Source: Roseovarius sp. W115 (lineage in GTDB: Bacteria; Pseudomonadota; Alphaproteobacteria; Rhodobacterales; Rhodobacteraceae). Taken from it: a DNA stretch of 64,000 nt. A model generated the notes under the pieces. It was not told where the DNA came from. It was given only the letters and a program-made list of their open reading frames with translations, and made no database searches. A program made the position numbers and the translations under genes. This document shows, in pieces, positions 1 to 8,766 of this stretch (positions within the stretch are counted from its first letter, which is position 1; each line of letters begins with the position of its first letter). The stretch lies in the NCBI RefSeq assembly GCF_032842945.2, contig NZ_CP146606.1:62001-126000 (forward strand). The letters run 5' to 3'.

Positions 1-401
1 GTCAAAACCGTGATTGTCTGCTCCATATCCTCGCGCCGTTGGTTGAGCTGCGCCAGAAGCCCCGCCCACCCCGGGAAGCGTCCAGCAAATTCCTCAATCC
101 GGTCCAGTTCCGGCGTGACCTCTGCGGAGGCATCGGGAGAGAGATCGTTTTGCCCCGCCGCCGCTTCCTTCAGTGCCGCCAAAAGCTGCGCACCTGCACC
201 TTCTGACAACAACGAAGGCTCGACCTCAAGAACCTGCGCGATCTGCAACAACGTTCGCCCGCCGATTCGTCGCCGGTTATGTTCGATAAGATTGAGGTAA
301 GAGGCCGAAATTCCAGCGCGTTCGGCCAGTTCAGCTTGCTTGAGGCCGGTCATCACCCGCCTTTGCCGAATACGTGTACCAACCATGCTGCGGTCCAGCA
401 T
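1..401 (-). CDS. Xre-family regulator, ScfR-like (partial, runs off left edge)
   Basis: The first 133 residues are visible on the minus strand; the gene continues beyond base 1. Residues about 7-65 form a Xre/Cro-type helix-turn-helix (it contains LKQAELAERAGISASYLNLI). This N-terminus is typical of the long HTH plus DUF2083 regulators of short-chain acyl-CoA metabolism (ScfR group; another member lies at 58096). The chosen ATG at 401 has a GAGGGA-like ribosome site; the next ATG is at 386. It is divergent from a transporter-acsA operon, which suggests it controls that operon (inference). The diagnostic C-terminal part is not visible, so another long Xre family is possible. Confidence 0.75.
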   Translation of the reverse strand, partial: MLDRSMVGTRIRQRRVMTGLKQAELAERAGISASYLNLIEHNRRRIGGRTLLQIAQVLEVEPSLLSEGAGAQLLAALKEAAAGQNDLSPDASAEVTPELDRIEEFAGRFPGWAGLLAQLNQRREDMEQTITVL

Positions 402-451
402 TTTTGTTTATCCCTCAAAACCTTTACTTTCCGTAACGTGAGAGAAAGAAA

Positions 452-491
452 TTTACAAGAACTCGCACGTCTCTGTACAATTTCTTTACAA
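452..491. promoter_or_regulatory. candidate operator: three TTTACAA-like half-sites
   Basis: In the 237-bp region between the divergent regulator and transporter genes, TTTACAA (452-458), TGTACAA (474-480) and TTTACAA (485-491) are spaced 22 and 11 bp apart, that is two turns and one turn of the helix. They resemble the TTTGCAAA sites of the ScfR family with one changed base. Binding by the adjacent regulator is inference. Confidence 0.45.
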
Positions 492-638
492 AAAAATTGT
501 TACGCGAAAGGCGCTTGTTGCCTGATTTTCTTTCGCCCTGCGATAATGTCTTTGCACTTCAGTGCGTGGCGAAGAGACGATGGAGGAGATCGTCTTTCAC
601 TCGGCCTTCTTCGCCGTTTGACACTAGGGAGGATCTAC

Positions 639-1991
639 ATGTCAAAAACTGATCTCACACGTCGTGGGCTTCTGAAGACCGGCGCTGTCGCCGGTGCAGG
701 CGTTGCTCTGCCGACGATCTTTACGGCTCAATCCGCAGCGGCCTTCACCAACGAACCCACAGGCGGCTCCGTGACACTGGGCTTCAACGTGCCTCAAACC
801 GGCCCTTATGCTGATGAGGGTGCAGACGAACTGCGCGCTTATGAGCTGGCGGTTGAGCATCTCAATGGCGGCGGCGACGGCGGCATGATGAACACCTTCT
901 CGTCCAAAGCCCTGCAAGGCAACGGCATCCTGGGCAAGAAAGTGGAATACGTCACAGGCGACACGCAGACCAAAGCGGATGCGGCACGTGCCTCGGCCAA
1001 GTCGATGATTGAAAAAGACGGCGCCATCATGATCACCGGGGGCTCGTCCTCAGGTGTGGCCGTGGCCGTCCAGGCGCTCTGCCAAGAGGCGGGTGTTATC
1101 TTCATGGCTGGCCTCACGCACTCCAACGACACAACGGGTAAAGACCGCAAAGCCAACGGCTTCCGCCACTTCTTTAACTCATACATGTCCGGCGCCGCTC
1201 TGGCGCCCGTGCTTGCAGGCGCTTACGGCACAGACCGTAAAGCTTATCACCTGACAGCTGACTACAACTGGGGCTACACCACAGAAGAAGCGGTGAAGTC
1301 TTCAACCGAGGCCATGGGCTGGGAAACTGTTGCGGCCGTGAAAACACCGCTGACGCAAACAGACTTCTCGTCCTACATCGCGCCTGTTCTTCAGTCCGGT
1401 GCCGACACGCTGGTTCTGAACCACTACGGCGGCAACATGGTGAACTCGCTCACGAACGCGGTTCAGTTCGGACTGCGTGACAAGCAAGTCAACGGCAAAG
1501 ACTTCCAGATCATCGTTCCACTTTACTCTCGTCTGATGGCGAAGGGTGCGGGTGCAAACGTTGCTGGTATCTTTGGCTCGACAAACTGGCACTGGTCGCT
1601 GCAGGACGAAGGCTCCAAGGCATTCGTGAAATCCTTCGGCACCAAGTACGGCTTCCCACCGTCACAGGCCGCGCACACCACATATGTGCAGGCGCTGCTT
1701 TATGCGGATGCCGTGGAACGTGCCGGTTCGTTCAACCCATGTGCGGTTGTCGAAGCGCTCGAAGGCTTCGAATTTGACGGCATGGGCAACGGGCCAACAC
1801 TCTACCGTGCCGACGACCACCAGTGCTTCAAAGACGTGCTGGTTGTGAAGGGCAAGGAAAACCCAGACAGCGAATTCGACCTTCTCGAAATCGTTGAGGT
1901 GACTCCGGTTGAGCAAGTGACCTACGCGCCAGATCACCCACAAATGGGCGGTGCTGAAGCGACATTGGGCTCCTGCAACCCTGGCGCCTAA
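639..1991 (+). CDS. ABC transporter substrate-binding protein (Liv/amide type, Tat-exported)
   Basis: Periplasmic solute-binding protein of the Peripla_BP_6 (LivJ-like) family, 450 residues. The start at 639 follows AGGGAGG at a good distance and gives a twin-arginine signal (TRRGLLK at residues 7-13, hydrophobic stretch, cleavage near QSAAA); an in-frame extension upstream to 279 is not coding-like. It is first in a five-gene transporter operon (binding protein, two permeases, two ATPases) followed by acsA. The family binds amino acids, amides, urea or small carboxylates; the ligand cannot be told from sequence. Linkage to acsA and an ScfR-like regulator hints at a compound that yields acetate (inference). 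Confidence 0.9.
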   Translation: MSKTDLTRRGLLKTGAVAGAGVALPTIFTAQSAAAFTNEPTGGSVTLGFNVPQTGPYADEGADELRAYELAVEHLNGGGDGGMMNTFSSKALQGNGILGKKVEYVTGDTQTKADAARASAKSMIEKDGAIMITGGSSSGVAVAVQALCQEAGVIFMAGLTHSNDTTGKDRKANGFRHFFNSYMSGAALAPVLAGAYGTDRKAYHLTADYNWGYTTEEAVKSSTEAMGWETVAAVKTPLTQTDFSSYIAPVLQSGADTLVLNHYGGNMVNSLTNAVQFGLRDKQVNGKDFQIIVPLYSRLMAKGAGANVAGIFGSTNWHWSLQDEGSKAFVKSFGTKYGFPPSQAAHTTYVQALLYADAVERAGSFNPCAVVEALEGFEFDGMGNGPTLYRADDHQCFKDVLVVKGKENPDSEFDLLEIVEVTPVEQVTYAPDHPQMGGAEATLGSCNPGA

Positions 1992-2010
1992 GCGCAACTG
2001 ACAAAACAGC

Positions 2011-2031
2011 TCAGGGCGGCCTCCGCCCTGA
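2011..2031 (+). promoter_or_regulatory. intercistronic hairpin after the binding-protein gene
   Basis: A perfect 9-bp stem (TCAGGGCGG at 2011-2019, CCGCCCTGA at 2023-2031) with a 3-base loop lies 20 bases after the binding-protein stop and about 75 bases before the permease gene. There is no T-run, so it is probably not a full terminator. Hairpins here in ABC operons usually stabilise the upstream mRNA so that binding protein exceeds membrane subunits (known principle, inferred here). Confidence 0.6.
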
Positions 2032-2104
2032 CCTCCCCACATGCCGACCAGCGTGGTCTGAGCTTGGCATGGCTGGCTCCGCACAGAACTGAATAGGTGG
2101 GATA

Positions 2105-3226
2105 ATGGACAACTCTCGTAGCAATATCACTGCGACAGCGGGCATCTTGGGCGCTATCGTTGCGTTCTTCGCCGTTGTGGTGCTGCTCTTCGGTGTCGAA
2201 GCAACAATTCTTCAGACACTCGATGGGCTTAGCAAAGGGTCTGCCTACGCGCTCATCGCGCTTGGCTTGACACTGATCTTCGGCACGCTTGGTGTGGTGA
2301 ACTTTGCGCATGGTGCGCTCTTTATGATCGGCGCGTTCTGCGCAGTGACACTCAGCCAATTGCTCAAACTGTCGCGCACCGTGATTGATGAGACCAAAAC
2401 CGACTTCCTGGGAAATCCGGCGCAAATTCAAGTGCCCTACATGAACGACTGGTTCGGGGCCGAAACCGGAGCCGCAATCATCGACTGGGCTGTCCCACTG
2501 GCCATCTTGTTTTCCATTCCGATCATGGTGCTTGTCGGCATCGTGATGGAACGCGGCCTGATCAAGCATTTCTACAAACGTCCCCACGCCGACCAGATCC
2601 TTGTCACCTTTGGTTTGGCGATTGTTCTGCAAGAGATCATCAAAGCGTTCTATGGCGCCAACCCGATCCCAACCCCTGCCCCGGCAGCGTTCAGTGGATC
2701 ATTCGACTTTGGCGCAATGCTCGGGTTTGATCCCAATGTAATCATCTACCCGTACTGGCGGATCATCTATTTTGCCTTTGGCGCACTACTCATCGGCGGC
2801 GTCTTTGCGTTCCTGCAATTCACCACCTTCGGCATGGTGGTCCGCGCCGGCATGGCCGACCGCGAAACCGTGCAGCTTCTGGGCATCAACATCGACCGCC
2901 GCTTCACACTCATGTTCGGTCTCGCGGCCGCTGTCGCAGGGCTGGCTGGTGTGATGTACACGCCGATCAACTCACCCAACTATCACATGGGCATGGACTT
3001 CCTGGTCCTCAGCTTCGTTGTGGTGGTTGTCGGCGGCATGGGCTCTTTGCCCGGTGCCGTGCTCGCGGGTTTCCTCCTGGGTGTGCTCGAAGCCTTTGCC
3101 TCGATGGGTGAAGTGCTCGAAGTGCTGCCCGGCCTCAATCAGATCATCATCTTCTTGGTGGCGATCATCATTCTGTTGACCCGTCCTCGGGGCCTTATGG
3201 GCCGCAAGGGCGTGATGGAGGACTAA
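2105..3226 (+). CDS. branched-chain-amino-acid-type ABC transporter permease (LivH-like)
   Basis: Inner-membrane permease of 373 residues, mostly hydrophobic segments, with the LivH-type blocks LGLTLIFGTLGVVNFAHG (near residue 50) and VVVVGGMGSLPGAVLAG (near 305). It is about 70 residues longer than usual LivH. The extra length is a polar stretch near residues 85-120 between the first membrane segments, plus an extended N-terminus. It pairs with the next gene, three bases downstream, as the two membrane subunits of the transporter. Start ATG 2105 is preceded by AGGTGGG. Confidence 0.9.
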   Translation: MDNSRSNITATAGILGAIVAFFAVVVLLFGVEATILQTLDGLSKGSAYALIALGLTLIFGTLGVVNFAHGALFMIGAFCAVTLSQLLKLSRTVIDETKTDFLGNPAQIQVPYMNDWFGAETGAAIIDWAVPLAILFSIPIMVLVGIVMERGLIKHFYKRPHADQILVTFGLAIVLQEIIKAFYGANPIPTPAPAAFSGSFDFGAMLGFDPNVIIYPYWRIIYFAFGALLIGGVFAFLQFTTFGMVVRAGMADRETVQLLGINIDRRFTLMFGLAAAVAGLAGVMYTPINSPNYHMGMDFLVLSFVVVVVGGMGSLPGAVLAGFLLGVLEAFASMGEVLEVLPGLNQIIIFLVAIIILLTRPRGLMGRKGVMED

Positions 3227-3229
3227 GCC

Positions 3230-4432
3230 ATGCTGGGTCTCGAAAAGAAAGATTTTCGCCTTTTGATGATTGTTGTGGTGCTGACCATGTTGGCTCCCTT
3301 CATCCTCAACCCTTTCCCTGCTGAAAGCGCTTTGGGAGAAACCTTCAACGCAGGCTACCCTGACCTGATGCAGCGCTTTGTGATCTTCGGCATCTTTGCC
3401 ATCGGGTTCAATATCCTCTTCGGCCTCACTGGCTATCTCAGCTTCGGTCATGCCGCCTTTCTTGGTGTCGGTTCCTACGCTGCGATCTGGATGATGAAAC
3501 TTGTCACCCTCAACGTGATCCCCGCGATCGTCATGGGTGTGATCTTTGCCGGTATCTTTGCCCTGGCGGTGGGCTACATCTCGCTGCGGCGTTCAGGCAT
3601 TTACTTCTCGATCCTGACGCTGGCCTTTGCACAGATGTCCTATGCGCTGGCCTATTCGGTTCTGACACCGATCACTGGCGGTGAAACAGGCCTTCAGATC
3701 AAAGCGACAGACAGCCCGCTTTTGTCCAATCTGGAACCCGGAGAAATTGGCCGCGCCAACCTCTTTGGGATGGACATGCGCACCAGCTTTGAGCTGGGTA
3801 TCGGCGACTGGCTCTTCACCTTCAACTCCGGCTACTACATCGCCGCTGTGTTCATGCTGATCAGCTTCTATATCGCGATCCGCATCTTTCGCTCGCCCTT
3901 TGGCACGATGCTGCGGGCAGTTAAGTCGAACCAGACGCGGATGTACTACACCGGTCTGAACGCGCGGCCCTACACTTTGGCGGCCTTTGTCATCTCGGGC
4001 ATGTATGCTGGTCTGGCGGGTGGTCTTCTGGTGGCGATGGACACGCAAGCGGGTCCTGAGCGAATGTTCTGGACGGCTTCTGGAGAGGTGGTTCTGATGA
4101 CCATCCTTGGTGGCGTCGGCACACTGATCGGCCCGGTTCTTGGCGCCGGTGCGATCAAGTATATGGAAAACATCCTCAGCAAGATCAACAAAGACATCCT
4201 GCATGAATGGTTTGCCATTCTGCCCGATGGGATCGAGGATTTCCTGGTGACAATCATCTATCCGTTCGTTGGCAAAGGCTGGCACCTGACCCTTGGCCTG
4301 ATCTTCATGGCCGTGGTGATCTTCCTGCCAGGCGGCCTTGTCGAAGGTGGCCAACGCATCGCCAGGCTCTTTGGTCGAAAAAAGACCAAGGGCGACGGCG
4401 AAGAAGCCACACAATCCACCCCTGCAGAATAA
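3230..4432 (+). CDS. branched-chain-amino-acid-type ABC transporter permease (LivM-like)
   Basis: Second inner-membrane permease, 400 residues. It carries the LivM-type blocks [19 protein letters not shown] (near residue 60), [12 protein letters not shown] (near 255) and [16 protein letters not shown] (near 285), then a charged C-terminal tail. It begins three bases after the LivH-like gene ends and is followed closely by the two ATPase genes, so it forms one transcription unit with them. The substrate is unknown. Confidence 0.9.
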   Translation: MLGLEKKDFRLLMIVVVLTMLAPFILNPFPAESALGETFNAGYPDLMQRFVIFGIFAIGFNILFGLTGYLSFGHAAFLGVGSYAAIWMMKLVTLNVIPAIVMGVIFAGIFALAVGYISLRRSGIYFSILTLAFAQMSYALAYSVLTPITGGETGLQIKATDSPLLSNLEPGEIGRANLFGMDMRTSFELGIGDWLFTFNSGYYIAAVFMLISFYIAIRIFRSPFGTMLRAVKSNQTRMYYTGLNARPYTLAAFVISGMYAGLAGGLLVAMDTQAGPERMFWTASGEVVLMTILGGVGTLIGPVLGAGAIKYMENILSKINKDILHEWFAILPDGIEDFLVTIIYPFVGKGWHLTLGLIFMAVVIFLPGGLVEGGQRIARLFGRKKTKGDGEEATQSTPAE

Positions 4433-4444
4433 GGAGCCAAAGTG

Positions 4445-5200
4445 ATGGGTATTCTTGAAGTCAAGAACGTCAACAAACGCTTCGGCGGCCTGCAGGCCCT
4501 GGGCGATGTGAACCTGAGCGTGGCAGAGCACAGCGTGCATGCCATCATCGGCCCCAACGGGGCGGGTAAATCCACGCTGCTCAACTGCCTCATCGGCAAG
4601 CTCATTCCGGACACGGGTTCGGTGATGTTTGACGGGCAATCTGTGCTGGGCCGCAAACCCTATCAGATCAACCAGATGGGCATCAGCCGTGTGTTTCAAA
4701 CACCGGAAATCTTTGGTGAATTATCGGTCATCGAAAACATGATGATCCCGATTTTCGCCAAGCGCGACGGCGCCTTTCGCATGCATGCGCTGGAAAGCAC
4801 GATGAACGAAAAGGAAATCGTGGAACAGGCCGAGCATATGCTGGAAAGTCTGAGCCTGGCCGATGCCCGCCATGATCACGCTGCGGCCATGTCGCGCGGC
4901 AACAAGAGGCGACTTGAGATCGGCATGTGTCTGGCGCAAGAACCCCGGCTCTTGCTCCTGGACGAGCCAACAGCCGGTATGGCGCGCGCCGACACCAACA
5001 ACACCATCGACCTGCTCAAGCAAATCAAGGACGAGCGCGACATCACCATCGCGATCATCGAACACGACATGCATGTTGTGTTCTCCTTGGCCGAACGGAT
5101 CACAGTACTGGCGCAGGGCACCCCCCTGGTCGAAGACACGCCAGACAAAATCAAAGGCCATCCCAAGGTACGCGAAGCGTATCTCGGCGAAGCGGCGTAA
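4445..5200 (+). CDS. ABC transporter ATP-binding protein (LivG-like)
   Basis: Cytoplasmic ATPase subunit, 251 residues from ATG 4445; the overlapping GTG at 4442 is less well placed after AAGGAG at 4431-4436. Walker A is GPNGAGKST at residues 36-44 and Walker B is LLLLDEPTAGM near 170-180. The signature region reads MSRGNKRRLEIG where LivG proteins usually have an LSYGQQR-like sequence, so the ABC signature is unusual. A switch-region His (IIEHDMH) is present. It forms the ATPase pair with the next gene. Confidence 0.9.
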   Translation: MGILEVKNVNKRFGGLQALGDVNLSVAEHSVHAIIGPNGAGKSTLLNCLIGKLIPDTGSVMFDGQSVLGRKPYQINQMGISRVFQTPEIFGELSVIENMMIPIFAKRDGAFRMHALESTMNEKEIVEQAEHMLESLSLADARHDHAAAMSRGNKRRLEIGMCLAQEPRLLLLDEPTAGMARADTNNTIDLLKQIKDERDITIAIIEHDMHVVFSLAERITVLAQGTPLVEDTPDKIKGHPKVREAYLGEAA

Positions 5201-5215
5201 AGCGGGAGAAAGACA

Positions 5216-5971
5216 ATGAACGTCAAACCTGACTTTTCCAAAGGTAAGAACTACGCCGAAACCGCACCCGCCTTTTTGTCGGTCTGGGGCATGCAATCCT
5301 ACTACGGCGAAAGCTACATTGTGCAGGACATCTCGTTCAATGTGCACGAGGGCGAGATCCTGGCCCTTCTGGGCCGCAATGGCGCGGGCAAAACCACCAC
5401 ACTGCGCTCGATTGCGCGCATGGACAATCCGCAGATGAACCACGGCGAGGTCTGGCTTGATCACCAGCCCTTGCACAAGATGTCCTCGCATCAGGCCGCG
5501 GCCTGCGGGATCGGGCTGGTGCCGGAAGATCGCTGCATCATTCCTGGTCTAACCGTGGAAGAGAATCTACAGCTGGCGCAAATTGCCCCACCCATCGGTT
5601 GGTCGCTGGACCGGATTTACGAGCTCTTTCCAAGACTTAAGGAACGCCGCAAACAAGAGGGCGTGACCCTTTCTGGCGGCGAACAGCAGATGCTGGCCGT
5701 GGCACGCGCACTTGCGCGCGACATCAAGGTGCTGCTTCTGGACGAACCCTATGAGGGTCTCGCCCCCGTCATCGTGGACGAGATTGAAAAGACGCTGCGT
5801 GTGATCAAGGAACAGGGCATTACCACGGTTTTGGTGGAACAAAACGCCATCCGCGCCCTGGAGCTTGCCGACCGCGCCATTATTCTCGACACCGGCGGCA
5901 TCGTCTTTGACGGCAGCGCCGATGAAGTGCTCGAAAACGAAGAGCTGCGCGCTGAATACCTGGCCATCTAA
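5216..5971 (+). CDS. ABC transporter ATP-binding protein (LivF-like)
   Basis: Second ATPase subunit, 251 residues. Walker A is GRNGAGKTT (near residues 59-67), the signature is canonical (LSGGEQQ), and Walker B is LLLDEPYEGLAP, the form typical of LivF/UrtE. The N-terminus has about 20 extra residues before the first strand. It follows the LivG-like gene by 15 bases and has a GGGAGAAAG ribosome site. The canonical signature here contrasts with the altered one in its partner. Confidence 0.92.
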   Translation: MNVKPDFSKGKNYAETAPAFLSVWGMQSYYGESYIVQDISFNVHEGEILALLGRNGAGKTTTLRSIARMDNPQMNHGEVWLDHQPLHKMSSHQAAACGIGLVPEDRCIIPGLTVEENLQLAQIAPPIGWSLDRIYELFPRLKERRKQEGVTLSGGEQQMLAVARALARDIKVLLLDEPYEGLAPVIVDEIEKTLRVIKEQGITTVLVEQNAIRALELADRAIILDTGGIVFDGSADEVLENEELRAEYLAI

Positions 5972-5977
5972 GGCCCT

Positions 5978-6020
5978 TTGCCTGCCCCCCAATTTTTCTC
6001 CCTGTCGGCGGGGCAGGCAA
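5978..6020 (+). promoter_or_regulatory. hairpin between the transporter genes and acsA
   Basis: An 11-bp perfect inverted repeat (TTGCCTGCCCC at 5978-5988, GGGGCAGGCAA at 6010-6020) with a 21-base loop fills most of the 84-bp gap before acsA. No T-run follows. It may act as a processing or attenuation point that sets acsA expression apart from the transporter; no promoter consensus is obvious. Confidence 0.5.
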
Positions 6021-6055
6021 CAAAGAATTTTAAAATACGACTGTGAGGGACTGCC

Positions 6056-8005
6056 ATGTCTGACACCACCTATGCACCCGCAGCTGATTTTGCGGCCAAA
6101 GCCCATATTGACGCCGCCAAATACGAAGAAATGTATGCCGCCTCGATCAAGGACCCTGCCGCGTTCTGGGGCGAACATGGCAAGCGGATTGACTGGATCA
6201 AGCCCTACACCAAGGTGAAGGATGTCGACTACAGCTTCGGCAATGTCTCGATCAAATGGTATGAGGATGGCACGCTCAACGTGGCCGCCAACTGTATTGA
6301 CCGGCACCTGGCCACGCGTGGCGACCAAACGGCGATCATCTGGGAACCCGATGATCCCACCGAGCCCGCGCAGCATATCTCCTACAAAGAGCTTTATGCA
6401 CAGACCTGCAAAATGGCCAATGTGCTCAAATCCATGGGCGTGGGCAAAGGCGACCGGGTGGTGCTCTATCTGCCGATGATCCCGGAGGCCGCCTATGCCA
6501 TGCTGGCCTGTGCGCGGATCGGAGCCATTCATTCCATCGTCTTCGCCGGCTTCTCGCCCGATGCTCTGGGCGCGCGCGTCAATGGCTGTGACGCTAAGGT
6601 GGTGATCACCGCCGACACCGCCCCGCGCGGCGGCAAGGCCACCAAGCTCAAAGACAATGTCAATCAGGCGCTCCTGAATGACTTTGACGAGGTGAAATGC
6701 CTTGTTGTGAAGCGCACCGGCGATCAGATCGCATGGCGCGATGGTCTGGACTACTGGCTGCATGAGGAGGCCGAGAAGGTCGAGGCAGATTGCCCGCCCG
6801 AAGAGATGAACGCAGAGGACCCGCTCTTTATCCTCTACACCTCCGGCTCCACTGGCATGCCCAAAGGCGTGGTGCACACCACCGGTGGGTATCTCGTTTA
6901 TGCCGCGATGACCCATGAGCTGGTCTTTGATTACCACGAGGGCGACATTTATTGGTGTACGGCTGATGTTGGCTGGGTCACGGGCCACAGCTATATCGTC
7001 TACGGCCCGCTGGCCAATGGCGCGACCACGCTGATGTTTGAGGGCGTGCCGACTTACCCGGATGCCAGCCGCTTTTGGCAGGTCTGCGAAAAGCATAAAG
7101 TGAACCAGTTTTACACCGCCCCCACGGCCATCCGTGCGCTGATGGGGCAAGGCAATGACTACGTCACCAAATGTGACCTTAGCTCGGTGCGGACCCTTGG
7201 CACAGTGGGCGAGCCGATCAACCCCGAGGCCTGGAATTGGTACAACGATGTCGTGGGCGGCGGGCGCTGTCCCATCGTGGACACCTGGTGGCAGACCGAA
7301 ACCGGCGGTCACCTGATGACCCCCCTGCCCGGCGCGACGGCGGCCAAGCCCGGCTCGTGCTGCGGTCCCTTCTTTGGGATTGAGCCGGTGGTGTTGGAGC
7401 CCACAACGGGCGAGATCATCGAGGGCAATGGCGTAGAGGGTGTGCTCTGTATGAAGGACAGCTGGCCGGGGCAAATGCGCACCGTCTGGGGCGATCATGA
7501 GCGGTTCATGAAAACTTATTTCGCCGATTACAAAGGTTACTACTTCACCGGCGACGGATGTCGGCGCGATGAGGATGGCTATTACTGGATCACAGGCCGC
7601 GTTGATGACGTGATCAACGTCTCGGGCCACCGGATGGGCACGGCCGAAGTGGAAAGCGCTCTGGTCGCGCATTCTAAGGTCTCGGAAGCCGCCGTTGTGG
7701 GTTATCCGCACGACATCAAGGGGCAAGGCATCTATTGCTACGTCACGCTGATGGGCGGTGAGGAATACACCGATGAGCTGAAGACCGAGCTGCGCAACTG
7801 GGTGCGCACAGAGATTGGCCCCATCGCGTCTCCGGATCTCATCCAATGGGCTCCGGGCCTGCCCAAGACCCGTTCCGGCAAGATCATGCGCCGCATCCTG
7901 CGCAAGATCGCCGAGAATGATTATGGCTCGTTGGGGGACACCTCGACGCTGGCAGAACCGGCTGTGGTGGATGACCTCATCGAGAACCGGATGAACCGGG
8001 GATAA
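6056..8005 (+). CDS. acsA: acetyl-CoA synthetase (acetate--CoA ligase, AMP-forming)
   Basis: Converts acetate, ATP and CoA to acetyl-CoA via acetyl-AMP in the cytoplasm. It has 649 residues, the normal length for Acs. Visible motifs are the P-loop-like [12 protein letters not shown] (near 260), the acetate-pocket block [39 protein letters not shown], and the C-terminal [13 protein letters not shown] with the lysine that is usually regulated by acetylation. The N-terminal [16 protein letters not shown] matches the Acs family. It lies downstream of the five transporter genes in the same direction, suggesting co-expression for uptake and activation. Confidence 0.97.
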   Translation: MSDTTYAPAADFAAKAHIDAAKYEEMYAASIKDPAAFWGEHGKRIDWIKPYTKVKDVDYSFGNVSIKWYEDGTLNVAANCIDRHLATRGDQTAIIWEPDDPTEPAQHISYKELYAQTCKMANVLKSMGVGKGDRVVLYLPMIPEAAYAMLACARIGAIHSIVFAGFSPDALGARVNGCDAKVVITADTAPRGGKATKLKDNVNQALLNDFDEVKCLVVKRTGDQIAWRDGLDYWLHEEAEKVEADCPPEEMNAEDPLFILYTSGSTGMPKGVVHTTGGYLVYAAMTHELVFDYHEGDIYWCTADVGWVTGHSYIVYGPLANGATTLMFEGVPTYPDASRFWQVCEKHKVNQFYTAPTAIRALMGQGNDYVTKCDLSSVRTLGTVGEPINPEAWNWYNDVVGGGRCPIVDTWWQTETGGHLMTPLPGATAAKPGSCCGPFFGIEPVVLEPTTGEIIEGNGVEGVLCMKDSWPGQMRTVWGDHERFMKTYFADYKGYYFTGDGCRRDEDGYYWITGRVDDVINVSGHRMGTAEVESALVAHSKVSEAAVVGYPHDIKGQGIYCYVTLMGGEEYTDELKTELRNWVRTEIGPIASPDLIQWAPGLPKTRSGKIMRRILRKIAENDYGSLGDTSTLAEPAVVDDLIENRMNRG

Positions 8006-8060
8006 CGTCGTAGGGCGGGGTTTCACCCCGCCAATCCGACAAACCCCGGCCTACATGTTC
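8006..8060 (+). repeat. REP-like palindromic repeat, copy A
   Basis: Starts CGTCGTAGGGCGGGGTTTC. It contains an inner palindrome (GGCGGGGT-TTC-ACCCCGCC) and ends GGCCTACATGTTC. Copy B (8457-8523) is near-identical and in the same orientation; copy C (53777-53828) shares the GTAGGGCGGG core. It begins directly after the acsA stop. Confidence 0.8.
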
Positions 8061-8071
8061 CGACCCATGTC

Positions 8072-8094
8072 GTCCTCGGGCCTGCCCCGAGGAC
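8072..8094 (+). terminator. possible terminator/hairpin after acsA
   Basis: Perfect 9-bp stem (GTCCTCGGG at 8072-8080, CCCGAGGAC at 8086-8094) with a 5-base loop. No T-run follows, so intrinsic termination is uncertain; it could also be part of the repeat cluster after acsA. Confidence 0.35.
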
Positions 8095-8115
8095 CTCACT
8101 AAGCAGAGGAACCAC

Positions 8116-8424
8116 GTGCAACAAGATGTGACCATTCTAGACATCCTTGCGACGCTCGCATGGACTGCGAGCATCATTTTTCTGTTCCTGCTTTTTAGCG
8201 AGTTTATATCTTCGGCTTCTAACACGCAGGGCTTCTCGCAGGTTTTAGAGGCTGCACTTTTCATTGCACTGCTTTCGTCACCAACAATTTGCTGTGCAAT
8301 CGTCTGGCCAGTCTATCTGCGTCAAAAGCGAAACGGCTTGCCAGTGTTTGGTTGGCTGCCTTTCCTTGTTCTCGCATCTTCGGTTTGGATGTATTTGGTC
8401 TTCGAAAGTCTAGGCCGTCTTTGA
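8116..8424 (+). CDS. small predicted membrane protein
   Basis: 102 residues from GTG 8116 after an AGAGGAA ribosome site. Three hydrophobic stretches (about residues 8-30, 45-68 and 80-97) suggest three membrane spans. I do not recognise the family. Base composition is clearly more AT-rich than acsA and the EamA genes around it, and REP-like repeats stand directly on both sides, consistent with a recently acquired or mobilised segment. It may be a species-specific orphan. Confidence 0.5.
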   Translation: MQQDVTILDILATLAWTASIIFLFLLFSEFISSASNTQGFSQVLEAALFIALLSSPTICCAIVWPVYLRQKRNGLPVFGWLPFLVLASSVWMYLVFESLGRL

Positions 8425-8456
8425 GACCAAGATGATCGTCTTTGGTTCTAGATCAG

Positions 8457-8523
8457 CGTCGTAGGGCGGGGTTTCACCCCGCCAACCCGATATGTGCCGG
8501 GGTGAACCCCGGCCTACATGTTC
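8457..8523 (+). repeat. REP-like palindromic repeat, copy B
   Basis: Repeats the first 29 bases of copy A exactly (through CCGCCAA), then has an expanded second palindrome (GCCGGGGTGAACCCCGGC) and the same end CCTACATGTTC. The rest of 8425-8766 holds no convincing gene: a short GC-rich stretch with a hairpin near 8650-8680, then the 3' end of the EamA gene. Confidence 0.8.
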
Positions 8524-8766
8524 AAATCCGCGTCATTCAAACCAAGCCGCGACAGCGCCGGACCGGGGGACGGCGCAGCCTCCATCTGTTTTGCTAAGAT
8601 TTATCCCCGCCAAGCACCTCTTTAAAACATTCGGCGCGCTTACGTGAACAAAGCGCCGGCTCATCGGGCCGGTCCGGCGCTGGCGCGGCGGGCCTGCGGC
8701 CCTTGATTCCGCGCTTTGGGGGCATTGAACACATGGCAGCTTCGTCCAAACAGCTGACTTTCCACC

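Noticed and set aside
5567-8026. An 819-residue open reading frame on the minus strand over livF and acsA
   Set aside because: It is the complement of two clearly conserved genes; its translation shows no recognisable domain.
8006-8523. REP copies as a CRISPR array
   Set aside because: Only two copies, 450 bp apart, with a gene between and no regular spacers or cas genes.
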